Origin: Ailurus styani
Lineage: Eukaryota; Chordata; Mammalia; Carnivora; Ailuridae
NCBI GenBank assembly: GCA_002007465.1
Contig: LNAC01000136.1
Coordinates: 2,534,823 to 2,598,822 of the forward strand
DNA: 64,000 nt
Reading direction: 5' to 3'
Shown: piece by piece, positions 23,096 through 34,700 of the stretch
How the letters are laid out: every line of letters begins with the position of its first letter
Numbering within the stretch: position 1 is the stretch's first letter
Notes under the pieces: generated by a model
Told to the model about the DNA's origin: nothing
The model's input: the letters and a program-made list of their open reading frames with translations, nothing else
The model's database searches: none
Translations under genes and position numbers: made by a program

Positions 23096-23689
23096 ACCCA
23101 AACTGAGCAATTGCAGATTTCCAAATTCTCTATGGATGTGAATGTGCTATCCACGAAGCTATCAGGGACTGAAGTAAACTCTTGGAATGCAGAGATTTGC
23201 AAGGATTTCCTTTTTCTCTGAGACTTTCCTCCGAGAAAATAAAAGGAGATAATAAATACATTGTGTTCAGCAGCAATAAAGTAGACCTTCAATAAAATCA
23301 CCTTTTATTGCTACAAAAGCTATTCTGGGCTAACGTGACTCTAAGAGACTACAACCCACAAACACAAGAATTCATATAGGAAAAAAAAAATCAACTCTGG
23401 ACTCGAGTATAGATATTACTTTTGAAACATCAAAGGCCCCTGAAAATTTAAGGTGGTGAGTTATGGCACAGAGGGGTTCTCGAATCACTCAGATTCCCAA
23501 GAATTCTCCCTGGACCTTGCACTTTACTCATTAATTACAAAAAAAAATATGGCATTGCACACCACAGTAACTGCTCTGGAGATGTCTTTATTTGATGTGT
23601 GAAGAAGGAACATATTGATTCAGGTCTCATCTGTTTCCTCTCATATAATGCAATCCCTGAATGGGCCCTTCAGTGTTCAGTGGTGTCAT
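23096..23689. other. No feature recognised
   Basis: Unique sequence; 76-codon minus frame at 23071-23301 shows no motif. Confidence 0.5.
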
Positions 23690-24190
23690 TTTACATCTTA
23701 TTTATGCTCTATAAACAAAGGGAATTCAGGTAATGCGGTGTGCTGAGCAAAATGACGGAACTATCAGCTTTATTCAATAATTCCCATCATCTAAACAGTA
23801 TATATCGGGGCATTTTGTCCCTGTGAATTATATTGTCAAGGCCCCCTGTGTGGTCTTCCCTTTGTTGTGGGCTTGTTCATAAAGATTTAAGCTGTTTGTG
23901 TTTGCAGAGGAGAGAAGCTGAATAAGATATTAGAATCGTATGGGGAAATTCTTACTCTCAGCAAAAACTAGCCTATTTATGGGACAATCTTAAAGGGCGA
24001 AGTATTTTTCATTCTGACCTTTAATGGCACAAGAAAAAAAAATCAATGTAGATGGTTTTTCATGGAGGAAAGTGTAGATTTTCACTTTAGTGCCAATTTG
24101 GACTTGTGTTTGCATCTTTTCTTATTAGAAGGAGTTAAGGATAATGAGTTTCCAGTTTCACTTTCGTGCCATGTTCTTACCCACTTACTC
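23690..24190. other. Candidate conserved non-coding element
   Basis: 500 repeat-free bases with retained CpG and evenly mixed motifs ('gggacaatcttaaagggcg', 'gcactgcc'-free text, 'tgacctttaatggcacaag'). It resembles vertebrate developmental enhancers in texture and sits between unrelated repeats. No alignment supports it yet. Confidence 0.28.
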
Positions 24191-24539
24191 CATTTTTTTT
24201 AAACAGAGGATGTCATTCAATGGTGCACTGAGATCTTGGCAATGAAAACATCGCCCAGGTCCTTCAAGGGCATTAAGCCAAGGTCAGACCATGCTGCATC
24301 ACTTTCTAATGATAGCAGAAAGCTAAGAAAACTGCTTTCTCCTCCATCAAATGAAGTACTCTTCGGACCTAGCTTAGGTGTTACGGTTAGGAATTGGGTG
24401 GGGGAAAGCCAGAATGAAGCAAAGTAGAAGACAAGTTTATTTAATGTATTCCTTGTTATTTCTATGAACTATATTTCAAATTATCAATGAAATAAAAATA
24501 AATAACTCACACTCAGCATGGAAATCTGCTAAATTCACC
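24191..24539. other. No feature recognised
   Basis: Unique sequence; the 63-codon frame at 24236-24427 is unremarkable. Confidence 0.5.
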
Positions 24540-24544
24540 CACAT

Positions 24545-25065
24545 ACTTGGAAATAGCTAATTGCCATTGCTGGTGAGGCTGTGGGGAAAATGGCGGGTTC
24601 GCTCATTGCCATGGCAGCAGCAACTGCGAGGGCCATTCATACTTTCTGACCCACTTCTAGAAATGTATCCTATGGCAGTAATTCAAATTGCAGCATAGAG
24701 CTATAAATGTTAAAATATTTACTGCCATTATTACCTCTGGCTGTAGAATTTAAATGAAATTGTGAATCCAACAATAGGGGAATAGTTAAATCAATTTAGT
24801 AGTTTAACTGCATACAATACTATAACGTCATTAAAAATAATTATGAATACTATATAACAGCATGGAAAATATTTATGATGTACTATTAATTGAAAAAGCA
24901 GAATATAAAGTTATTATGATTGCTATAATTACAACTATATAAAATATGTGTTCAAAGACTGAAAGAGAACATAACAAAAGTGATAAAAAATGTTTTGGTC
25001 AGACTAAACGTACAATTTTCAACATTATACTTATTTTAGTGACTTTAAAATTATTAAAAATTTGG
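24545..25065 (+). mobile_element. Old L1M 3' end
   Basis: 'aacaataggggaatagttaaatcaattt', 'ctataacgtcattaaaaataattatgaa' and 'taacagcatggaaaatatttatgatg' follow the L1M 3' region ('ataggggaatagttaaataa ... cagccattaaaaataatg ... aacatggaaaaatgc'). Confidence 0.75.
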
Positions 25066-25149
25066 AGGTTAGGGGAGAGATTTGAGTCCGCTAAATGACT
25101 TGTGGATGCGGTCCGGCAGTTGCTTAAAGCAATCTCTCTCTAACCTTCC

Positions 25150-25375
25150 AGCCTCTGGCGTAAGACTACCGGCTTTAAAAACTGGACTCTACCCATCTCG
25201 CAAGAAATGCTGGGCAAGTCATTTAACCCTGGGGTCCTCGGTTTTCCACCGTAAAATGGAGATGATATCCATCCCTACCTCATAAAATTACTTTGAGGAT
25301 TAATAATTTTATATAAGTAAATAAACCTGATACTTAGTAACTGCTCAATACAGGTTAACTATTACTATCATTTCA
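25150..25375 (+). mobile_element. MIR SINE, well preserved
   Basis: 'ctgggcaagtcatttaaccctgg', 'aaaatggagatgatatccatccctacctcataaa', 'ttgaggattaat' and 'cttagtaactgctcaatac' give the MIR core and 3' end in order. Confidence 0.85.
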
Positions 25376-25448
25376 ATAGAGCTTTGTGCTTGAATGCTTT
25401 GGGGAACTTGGGAATAAGGTTACCATAGGAAGCGGCTTAATTTAATTT

Positions 25449-25642
25449 ATATTTTTTAAGATTTTTTTTTTTTTGACAGAGAGAGAGAGATCACAAGTAG
25501 GCAGAGAGGCAGGCAGAGAGAGAGGAGGAAGCAGGCTCCCTGCTGAGCAGAGAGCCCAATGCGGGTCTCGATCCCAGGACCCTGAGAAATGACCTGAGTG
25601 GAAGGCAGAGGCTTTAACCCACTGAGCCACCCAGGCGCCCCA
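25449..25642 (-). mobile_element. SINEC, recent, with 13-base target duplication
   Basis: Reversed SINE close to the young consensus ('gaggaagcaggctccctgct', 'aacccactgagccacccagg'). The flanking repeat 'cttaatttaattt' is exact at 25436-25448 and 25643-25655. Confidence 0.96.
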
Positions 25643-25724
25643 CTTAATTTAATTTTAAATTCTGACCGCTCCTTCCTTTAGAGTGCTGGGATGCCATAGG
25701 AAGTGGAGGGTAATTACACAGAGG

Positions 25725-26180
25725 TGTCATTCATAAAACGTCAGCAGTTTCGTACACATTTGTAAGCTGAAGGTAGTGTGGATGGACCAAAATAGTCAAG
25801 AAAACTTTTTGCAAGGCTAATTTAACCAAAAGCATGATCTATGACGAGATAAACAAAAACGGAAATCTCTTTATACTCCACCTGGGAGTCGCTGAATAAA
25901 ATTACAGCTGCAGATTATGCTCACAGTGTGAAAATGCCCCCATCTGTTCCGGTTTGCCTTATTGTGCTGCTCGCCTCCCCTCAAATTGCCATAATGTGTG
26001 GCCTTTTTTGATGACATTGATTAACCTCATTTTACAATGCATGGCTCTGTGGGTAGAAACAGATTCACATCGGACATTTATCGTCAAAGCAACTGGACGG
26101 TGATGTGGAATTGAGGGCAGGCGATTGCTCTTTCCCGGCGATTTACAACCCGGTACTTTTTTGTAGTTCCCACCACCAGA
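25725..26180. other. Candidate conserved non-coding element
   Basis: Unique and repeat-free, with unusually many CpG for this window and phrases such as 'ctgttccggtttgccttatt' and 'tgatgacattgattaacctc'. It is the stretch that most looks like conserved regulatory DNA. Inference from appearance only. Confidence 0.3.
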
Positions 26181-26429
26181 TGGGTGTTGTATTTCTCCCT
26201 GGATTTGTAGGTCGCAATGCTCAGGCCTGGGTGGATCGTGTCCTTTACCCCCCTGTCTCCAAACAGTGGACTTCACGCAACGAGGCTTTTCTTTGCCCCG
26301 CAACGAGTAAGACACTGTACTACCTTAGGCTGGTCACCTCCTTCATCTACTCACTTAGGACTCTTGAAGGAACGAACGCAGGGGGCAGGGGGTAGTGGAA
26401 GGGGGCGGAGGACACTGACATATAAACAA

Positions 26430-27060
26430 TTACATAATATACAACTTTTTACCTCCTGCACTGGCAAAAACCTAAAAAGTTTGATGCTCTGCTCTGTTGG
26501 CAAGGCCGTGGGGAAGCGGGCACTTACATATTTCTGGTGTGAATATAAATTTGCACAACCCATATGGAGGGCTTTTGGCAGTAACCACAAAAATTATAAA
26601 TGCATGTACCCTTTCAGTCGGTAATTCCGTCTATGGGAATTTATTCTACAAGGAAGCTTGCCCCCTTGTGACACGATGTATATGCAAAGTTATTCATCGC
26701 AGCATTGTTCATCAGACAGTAGAAGGGGGGATAAACAAATGTCCGTCAATACTATTCAGCTTAGTAAAAAGGAAGGAGAACACAAAATAATAAGGAAAGA
26801 TTTTTAATATATGTTATCAAGTGGAAAAAGCACAAAAACAATCAATGTGACATTCTTTCTATGAAAGGAGGGGAGAATAGGAAAATATATTTGAATTTGC
26901 TTACTTTAAAACTCTAGGAAATACATAAGGACCTAATTAAAAAGATAAAAGCTATTGTTTTGTGTGGTTAGAGGTGGAATTGAATCATTGAAGGACAGAT
27001 GTCTGAGGAGAAACAACATAACTGGATTCATGTTTAAAGGAGACTTGAATAGCACTATTC
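26430..27060 (+). mobile_element. Old L1M (L1ME/HAL1-like) 3' region
   Basis: 'aatttgcacaacccatatggagggcttttggcagtaacc', 'ggtaattccgtctatgggaatttattctacaagg' and 'tattcatcgcagcattgttc' are L1M text, equivalent to 'cctatggagggcaatttggc ... agcaattccacttctaggaatttatcc ... attcattgcagcattg'. The 135- and 97-codon frames here are inside the element. Confidence 0.8.
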
Positions 27061-27194
27061 ATAAAATAATATATATGTGTGCAGCTAGAATTTATTCTCA
27101 AGTAATTTGATGGCCACCGCCAGCGTATCCTAAGCCACTCTTCGTTGGCTGTCCTAGGTTATTTTTATGAGTTCCAGGACTCATCCCTCTGCTG

Positions 27195-27300
27195 GATTGT
27201 TGAGACCTTCCTTACTAGGTGTCTACTGTATGTCCTGCACCTCTATTAGCACCGAATGTGAACCAGGCCATGACTGACATTCCCTTTCTGGCCCCAAAGT
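27195..27300 (-). mobile_element. Possible L2 3' fragment
   Basis: 'actaggtgtctactgtatgtcctgcacctc' resembles reversed L2 'gcacctactatgtgccaggcac'. Confidence 0.4.
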
Positions 27301-29960
27301 TCACTCAGACTCTAGAGCCCATTACCCAAGCGAACCTCACGTGCTGATCTCAACAGAGATGAACAGAACACATGGGGGGCCCAGACTTTCTCCTCCTCCA
27401 TGAGGTCCAGGAGCACCTGGAGAAAAGAATCACCAAGAGTGGGGATTTCTGGATTTGGGAAGAGAACAGGAGGAAGCACTTCCAACACTCCCAAAGTTGG
27501 GCTACCAAGTAAGTCTGGGAATGCTTTAGAATCACTTACTGAAAAAGAGGATGCCACAGTCTTCCCACCCTCCATGGGCCAGGAGGCTGATGGGAGCAGG
27601 TGCACAGGCCACAGCAGCCGTGAGTCCCAGGCTTGTAGGCACCAGGTCAGCAGACATGGAGCTAACTCTTCCAGAGGTGTCCCCGTCTGCATGGAGGCTA
27701 GCATTGTCTGCATCTCTGGTGGCTCTTCCCCAGCAGAGTCTCCTCTGTCTTATTCATGGGCCATCTCGTGGTCCTCAGTCCTAACACAGATTAAGGGATC
27801 CCTACCCTCTTGCTGCCTGGAGCTTGCCCCAGCCCACAGCCACTCTGAAGGTTGGCTGACACCCACCTCCTGCCCAGGCATGACCAAGGCCCAGCATCAA
27901 TCCTGTTCTTGCTTGTCCTACTTCTTCTGAATTGCAGATTATGGCCCATGAAGTAACTTTCTCTGGACCACTGACTGAGTTATGTCTATCGCTCCCGCTG
28001 AACGTGAGCATCTTAAGTAATTCTTGTTACAAAAGGTTTTACAGAGTTCATAGAATGTATTGCCTATTGTCGACAAATCTCAGGCATCCTTGGGTCTTCT
28101 CCCAGTACTGCCTTGCCTCCCAGATCTGTTTGCCCATTTCCATCTTCCTGGATGTTTTACAACCACTAAAACCCAGTAGGGTTGGCAAGCACCTAGAATA
28201 CCACCCTTTAAAAATGGTGTGTCCAACGTCTGTAGGGCCTGACCATAGGGCTTGAGTGTCCCTGGCCCAGGTATGGCCCTGGGGTGAACTATCGGGAACA
28301 TCTGATAATAACACATCTCAGCCAAAGGGCAGATGTGTGTACTTGTGGCCATCTGAGTTTAAAGGAAGGCCAGAGGAGCAAGGGGAGACTGAATTGTCAC
28401 TCAGGAAATTTTTATGTGAGGGACCCTGAAGAGTTTCATTTGAAGACACATGGAAAGGTCTCAGGCATGGCCTAGAGAGGAATTGAACAAATTACATAAC
28501 AAGGGGCTCTACATGCTACCTCATGATAGGACTGGGGCTGCCCCTGAGAAGGAGACAAGTGAATGGGTGAGTCACTCAAGGAAAGGCTGAGGGAGTAAGT
28601 TCTCAAGGGGCAAAGGGAGAAGCTCAGCCAGAAGCAACTGGATGAGGCCCAAGGGGTCCATGTGGAAAGAGGAAGAGCAGATCCCTCAGGGATGGGCCTC
28701 TGTGCTGAACTTTGTCACGGCCGGCTGCCCACTCTGTTGATGGCCTCCAGGGAGACCAGCCAGCAACCTCAGGACGCTATCTCCATCTTTGGGGATGTCT
28801 TCCATTGTCAACCAGAGAGCTCTCCTCCAACCCCACCTGAGAAGACAAGTTTTCTTCAGCTTTGAGAAGGAAAGTTCAGCTTCAGTTTTACCAGAATGTC
28901 TGCTCTGATTTCTAAGCATGGCCCAGTGCATGGAGGGAGGATGAGAAGGGTCTGGCATACCCATCACCACCCAGGACCTCTTCATTTCTACCTCTCCCAT
29001 GAGCTTGGAGAACTTTCATCTAGAAATTCCATTGGCTCTGGGAGCCTGAGTCCAAATGAGCCTGTTATTTTCTTGCAGCCACACAGAGAGCTTTGGGTTT
29101 CTTTAGGGGTGCCAAGGGGCAGTTGGGGGACTTGGGACAGCAGCATCCCCACCTCTCCCCTGAGCATCAGGGTCTGATCCTTCCTTCTGTTGGAGAGGCT
29201 TGGGAGGGTGCAGACTACAGTGGAGCTTTGGGGGTCTGGCCATTGTCCAGTGTGGGATGGGGTTTAGGTTGACAGTGATGGGAGGTGGTTATTTCTCTCT
29301 ACAGGTATTTCTCATCTACTTTAACCTGCCCCAGGTAATTTACATTTGTTACAGGTCAACTTCCCAAACTACAAATTTCTGTCCTGAGTCTCTGCAGAGG
29401 GGACTCCAAGAAGATGAAGAGTTCACTTTTTCCATTCAGTTGCTAGAAAGTTCTGGGCTTCTGGATTTCAGGCTTATTCAGGGTGTTTCTTTCTTCTGGT
29501 CCTAAACAAGGTGTTAGGCATGTGCTATCCATCTATCCCTATCCCAGGCTCTCTGGTAGCTGGGTGCTCCTTAGAGGAAGGTGATGGGATTGGGGTTGGG
29601 GGGCAGGGTGCTGGTTTGAAAGAAGGAATGGTACCCCCAGGAGTGGCGAGGGCTCTGGAGGCTTGAAGAAGCCTTTTGGAAAGCAGTTCCATAGGCAGAA
29701 GGGGCCTAAGGAGGCTGCAACAGTTCTGATAGGGTGAGTGGATGTTTTTGATGGATTAAGTGAGCTGTATAATATCCATTTTATCCCTGAATGAAAGGCA
29801 CTGGAAAAGTAATGGTGTAAATGCATAGAAGCATCGGAAGGCCTCTGCGAGCTTCTCAGGGTACAGGCTGCTCTGCTTTTGAGGGGGCCTGAGACCAGTC
29901 TCCCCTTAACATCCCTCCCCAGGGGTGTTGTTGCACTGGGTCGCATTTCTAGAAATACAG
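27301..29960. other. Higher-GC unique block with overlapping open frames
   Basis: 2.7 kb that stands out by higher GC and few AT-rich runs. It carries the longest open frame of the window, 176 codons on the plus strand (27400-27930), and an opposing 133-codon minus frame (27312-27713). The plus frame is rich in Ser, Gly and Pro. The minus frame is Leu- and Pro-rich with an acidic LMEEEK segment. Neither has a recognisable domain, and GC-rich DNA yields long frames by chance. It could be a lost exon cluster, a long non-coding RNA, or an unrecognised repeat. Confidence 0.3.
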
Positions 29961-30720
29961 AGACACGCCTACCAAAGGCTAGATGCCACCTCAGCATCAG
30001 CTCTGATGTTCCTGAGGGGTGGGTGTCTGGGGTGAAAATGCCTTTTGAGCACATTGGCGTTGGAAAGACCACACTCACTCAGCTCGTACTTGACGCTTGT
30101 GTTACTCCTCAGTTTTTAAAATAAACTCTCTGTGGAATCTCTGCGGCATGCCAGGCGCTGCCAGGTGCTGGGCCAAGGCCAGTTGCATGGATCACAGGGC
30201 CCTGTGCAAAACCAGAACGTGCAGACCCTCACTCAAACAGCAGGAAACAAAAGTGTGGCCGAAGGTACTAAAACAGAGACACGTTCCTTTCTTTGTGGTC
30301 TCTCAACTTCTTGGGGTATCTTGAACTTCACTATTTTATATCGTTCTAAGTAAGGAAATATTGAGAATGCTATTCTAGCATGAATTTTGCCATTTGTCTT
30401 TATATTTTGCAATTCCATCTTCAAGGCAGACCCAAGCATTGAGCTCACGTGCAGAGTCACAGAAATCCCACAGGTATTTAGTAGCTCGGCTAGACCTACG
30501 TATTTTTTTCTTAGCAGAGTAGTGGCAACACTTCCCAGATGTCCCTTGACTTTTTTTTATTTTGCTTTCTGATGTGCTCACGTTCAACCTCCACTGTATC
30601 AACAGCTTCTGTCAAGTAAGGAAGGACTGAACAGTCAAGGAGCTGGGGGCGTCTTGCCTTTCCCTTTCCTTCTACGCCATCATTTTCTGCACAGACTGCT
30701 AAGATGGGATGTGATAGGGT
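29961..30720. other. No feature recognised
   Basis: Unique or highly decayed sequence. Several 60-81 codon frames overlap on both strands. Confidence 0.45.
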
Positions 30721-31200
30721 TTAGTTCATTTTCTATGGTTCCTGTAACAAACTACCACAAACTTAAGGACTTAAAACAACACCAATGTATTATCTTACAG
30801 TTCTGGAGGTTGGAAATCTGAAATGGGTCTCACTAGGCTAAAATCAAGGTGTCAGCAGGACTGTATTCCTTCCAGAAGCTCCAGGGAAGGATCTCTTCCT
30901 TTGCCTTTTCCAGGTTTTAAAGGTCACCCTCATTCCTTGGCCCGTGGCTCTTCTTTCCAGCTTCTAAGCCAGAAAGATTGGGCCAGGTCTTTCTCCTGTA
31001 ACCACATACCAATTTTTTTCTCTTCTGCTGTTGCTCCTGAGAACTCTTGTGGTGACCCAGACAGTCAGATGGCCCAGGATGATGGCCCCATCTCAAGGTC
31101 AGCTGATTAGCAACCTTCATTCCCCGCTTTGCCAAGTAAACTAATATACTCTATTTTACAGATATTAGGATGTAGGCGTCTTTGTTTGGGGGGGGTATTG
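30721..31200 (-). mobile_element. MLT1-type MaLR LTR
   Basis: Reverse MLT1: 'ggttcctgtaacaaactaccacaaactta', 'cttaaaacaacaccaatgtattatcttacagttctggagg', 'aggctaaaatcaaggtgtcagcagg', 'catctcaaggtcagctgattagcaacc', 'ggatgtaggcgtctttg'. Confidence 0.9.
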
Positions 31201-31697
31201 AGGGGACAGTTCTTGTTCCTAAGAATGCCATTGCCTCTGTGCTATATTCAAAGCAAGTTCTGGTTCCAGTGGGAAGTAAAAGAGTGGCCGCTCGAGGCTG
31301 CCAATGTTGCCCCTTGGCCATAGACCTAATACATTGACTTTGTACTCACTTTCGGTCTTGCTGGACTTCCAGGCATGATGGGTCCACTGAAGCTCCGCCC
31401 TCGTGGGCACTGCAGACCTACACATGCCCAGGGCAGCCAGGAGCTGCGGAGGATCTAGACCACCTGTATCTACACTGCAGTGCTCCGCGGTCCCATCACA
31501 CTTCGCTCACGGAACACAAATTCCAAGGCGAAAGTGTCAAGAATTGGTGATAGCAAACTTTAAACCAGCTACAGGGCCTTCTGAGACTGCAAAGTTCACA
31601 CACCCAGGCAGCTGGCCTTGACCTCTCGAATTCTGGCAGCATTACTGATGAACCGAAAGTAACTTTTTAAAAATTCACATTAAAAACAATAAGGTTT
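31201..31697. other. No feature recognised
   Basis: Unique sequence with scattered CpG; no open frame above 72 codons. Confidence 0.5.
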
Positions 31698-31870
31698 GGG
31701 GCGCCCGGCTCAGTTGTTAAGCATCTGCCTTTAGGTCATGATCCCAGGGTCCTGGGATCAAGCCCCGCATCGGGCTCCCTGCTCTGCAAGGAGCCTGCTT
31801 CTCCCTCTCCTATCCCCCCTGCTTTTGTTCCCTCTCTTGTGTCTCTCTGTCAAATACATACATAAAATCT
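31698..31870 (+). mobile_element. SINEC, head-deleted
   Basis: Forward SINE with a shortened head ('ggggcgcccggctcagttg'), then 'ggtcatgatcccagggtcctgg', 'cctgctctgcaaggagcctgc' and 'ctctgtcaaatacatacata'. Confidence 0.9.
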
Positions 31871-32343
31871 AACACTTGAGTACGATAACAGAAACAAAAT
31901 TACAATTTGCAGGAGATTTTTAATTACAAATTTTCCCTCCCAGATGCAAACACATATACCTCTCCCCTCTCAGTTGTTCATATGTGCAGTGATTCACTCA
32001 AATGTGCCACTTATGGATAAAGAGGAGAAATAAATGGTTTTCATGGTACCAGATGAGGTCTCTTTTCAAGTACTGTTGGGACTAGTTAGTTGGGTTGAAA
32101 AAAAAAAGTTTAAATTAGAAATTATGAAAAATACATAAATACCATAAACTTCTTACTTTGAACTTAAAGTACATAAATCTACATTCATTGGCAACCCTTT
32201 GATATAGGATCATGGTCTTTACTTTGAGTATGAAAACCCTGAGTTCCAAATCTTTCTCCTATAAATCACAGCCACAATTCATATTCTTTTTGCAATTTTG
32301 CAATCAACTACTTACTCTTTTGTATCAGTTCCTTTTTCTCTAT
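31871..32343. other. No feature recognised
   Basis: AT-rich unique sequence. Confidence 0.5.
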
Positions 32344-32499
32344 GATTTTATTTATTTGAGAGAAAGAGAGAGACAGCATGAGCAAGGGGAGGAGGAGGGG
32401 CAGAAAGTAGCCTAATGTGTGGGGCTCTATCCCAGGGCCCCAAGATCATGACCTGAGCCAAAGTCAGATGCTTAACCGACTAAGCCACCCAGGTGCCCC
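32344..32499 (-). mobile_element. SINEC, internally shortened
   Basis: Reversed SINE: 'ttttatttatttgagag', 'agatcatgacctgagcc' and 'ccgactaagccacccaggtg'. It lacks part of the middle block. Confidence 0.88.
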
Positions 32500-33165
32500 T
32501 TTTTCAGTTTCTTTTAAGTGATACAAGACACTTTAACGGAAATATTTATAGACAGTTGAATATAATTTTGGCACAATCTGAGCTCAGAATCTTTGTAGTT
32601 TTATAATCCCTTTCCCGAATTGATATAACTGTTGTCCATACATAATTAATTCACCAGAATATTTTTATTTGGTGACAGGTCTTTATGGAGTCTCTTCAAA
32701 GCATTCAATTATGTTTTACAAGGAATAATGACTTTTCTTTTTTTACTTACATTTCATTGATTTATTTAATATTTAATTAAAGTTCTAATTACATAAGTAC
32801 AACGGGCATAAATATTTAATCAAATTACATCATTTGCTAAGCATAACTCCCATATGAAGTTTAAGAACAAAGTGAACTGACTTCGATAAGCCGGCGACTT
32901 ACCTGGTGGGAGTTTGGAAGCACTCAGGCTCTAAGAGATTAGCCGAAGAGACATGAATGCCATTCATCATGGCTTACAGCGGATAATGGAGAATGTCGTT
33001 TCATTTGGAAATGTGGTTCAGAGGAAAACGGTTTCGAAATATTTCCATTTCAAAGAAATGCCCCCAAAAGATCCCATTTCCTTAGTTTCTTTATCCAAAA
33101 TTCAGGCTAACCAAGGCCCCTGTTTATTCGCTGTCTTCTTCGGGGCCATTTTCCTCCACTGGGCT
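32500..33165. other. No feature recognised
   Basis: AT-rich unique sequence, with a dense TTTAATT/TTAAT run around 32755-32830. Confidence 0.45.
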
Positions 33166-33169
33166 CTCC

Positions 33170-33310
33170 CTCCTCCCCCTGTATGAAATTGCTCCCTGCT
33201 TTATCCTCTTATAGTCCGTCTCAGAGTTGGTCACATTGTATGGAATTATTTTTCTTTCTGTCTTACTCCCTACTTGAGAAGGTGCTCCGTAAATATTCCA
33301 CGACGCGTCT
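33170..33310 (+). mobile_element. L2 3' fragment
   Basis: 'ggtcacattgtatggaatta' and 'ctgtcttactccctacttgagaaggtgctcc' follow L2 'tatcacactgtattgtaattg ... ctgtctccctactagactgtgagctcc'. Confidence 0.45.
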
Positions 33311-33445
33311 GGGCCCCCTGCACTTGTGCTCTGAGATTTCTTTTCTCAGCTATGTAGCCTTACTTTATTGGAAAAAAAAAATGATTCTATCATCCAGCAT
33401 TCTTTGAATTGATTCTTCTTCATTAAGTCACATTTTAATTTTTAT

Positions 33446-33632
33446 TATTATTTTTAGAGAGTGAGCAAGCAAGCGTGAGGGAGGGGGTGGGGAGAGGGAG
33501 AGAGAGAATCTTAAGCAGGCTCCAGGCTCAGCGCAGAGCCGGTCATGGGGTTTGATCTCACGACCCTGAGGTCATGACCTGAGCTGAAACCAAGAGCCAG
33601 ATGCTTAACCAACTGAGCCACCCAGGTGCCCC
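33446..33632 (-). mobile_element. SINEC, older copy
   Basis: Reversed SINE with 'gaggtcatgacctgagctg' and 'ccaactgagccacccaggtg'; more diverged than its neighbours. Confidence 0.88.
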
Positions 33633-33639
33633 TCTCTAA

Positions 33640-33740
33640 GTGATACTTTGAAAACTTGCCAATGTATATCCAGTGTTTAGAAGAGTGTCTGGCACATGAT
33701 AAGTTCCTTATGGGTTTGGTATTATTATCTTTTCACCTCT
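33640..33740 (+). mobile_element. MIR 3' fragment
   Basis: 'gtgtctggcacatgataagttcctta' and 'ggtattattatc' match the MIR 3' end. Confidence 0.5.
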
Positions 33741-33928
33741 ATATTAACTTTGTTCTTACATGTCTTTTTCCATATATTTTCACTTCTAATCAGCTCTTTT
33801 TTATCTTCAGGGATTGATCTGTAAGCATAAATGCCATTGCTAACTTGCTAGTATCCTAAGTACTTAGTTTCTATTGTAACCTATTGGTGTAGTAGCTAAC
33901 CGTAAACCTTTTGATTATGACTTATCAT

Positions 33929-34125
33929 CTTATTTTTTTTAGATTTTACTTATTTATTTGACAGAGAAAGAGAGATTACAAGTAGGCAGAGAGGCAGGCA
34001 GAGAGAGGAGGAAGCAGGCTCTCTGCTGAGCAGGGATCCTGATGCAGGACTCGATCCCAGGACCCTGAGATCATGACCTGAGCCGAAGGCAGAGGCTTTA
34101 ACCCACTGAGCCACCCAGGTGCCCC
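33929..34125 (-). mobile_element. SINEC, recent, with 16-base target duplication
   Basis: Reversed young SINE. The flanking repeat 'gattatgacttatcat' is exact at 33913-33928 and 34126-34141. Confidence 0.97.
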
Positions 34126-34141
34126 GATTATGACTTATCAT

Positions 34142-34485
34142 TTTAATGATCACTTTTATAAGGTGGTGAGAAAAATAGGAAAGGCAATATTACCAAATGA
34201 AAAAACTGAAAGAATGCAGCATATGCAGTTTACCCAAAGTACATAATGAATCAAAACAGGCAGCTGGAAAAAGAATTCCAAGTAATCTTTTTGTTACTAG
34301 ACTCTGATTTCACAGGAACGAATATTTCCTTTATATTAAGTGGCACATGGAGAAGGGCATATAAACTCTTTAATTTCAATACCAATATTATGATAAGAGC
34401 TAACAAATTATAATATGAGCTATGATCTGGAAGATCTAGAAGTATATATCCAATTGATTGCATTTCTTAGCATTATAGCTCAGCA
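34142..34485. other. No feature recognised
   Basis: AT-rich unique sequence. Confidence 0.5.
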
Positions 34486-34489
34486 GGCT

Positions 34490-34700
34490 TCACCCTCAAG
34501 CACATCCTACTAATGCTAAACCCTGAACCACCCTCCAGTCTGTGTTTGCACCTTTCCCAGGCCAGTTCCTCACTCCCCTGGCATCATTCTCTGATTTAAT
34601 ATACTCTTTCATTTTGACCAAACTTCAGCTCCTTAGCCTGGAAATACTTCTCCAATGACCCCAAATTGATCCAGCTGATCAAAATGATTAAACTATTTAT
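34490..34700 (+). mobile_element. Possible L2 fragment
   Basis: 'tttgcacctttcccaggccagttcc' and 'gcctggaaatacttctcc' loosely follow the L2 'tttgcactggctgttccctctgcctggaatgctcttcc' block. Confidence 0.35.

Noticed and set aside
29879..30124. Nucleotide-binding P-loop, from a GVGKTT string in a short frame
   Set aside because: The Walker A spacing is wrong (no Gly five residues before GK), the frame is 81 codons with nothing else NTPase-like, and it sits in non-coding sequence.
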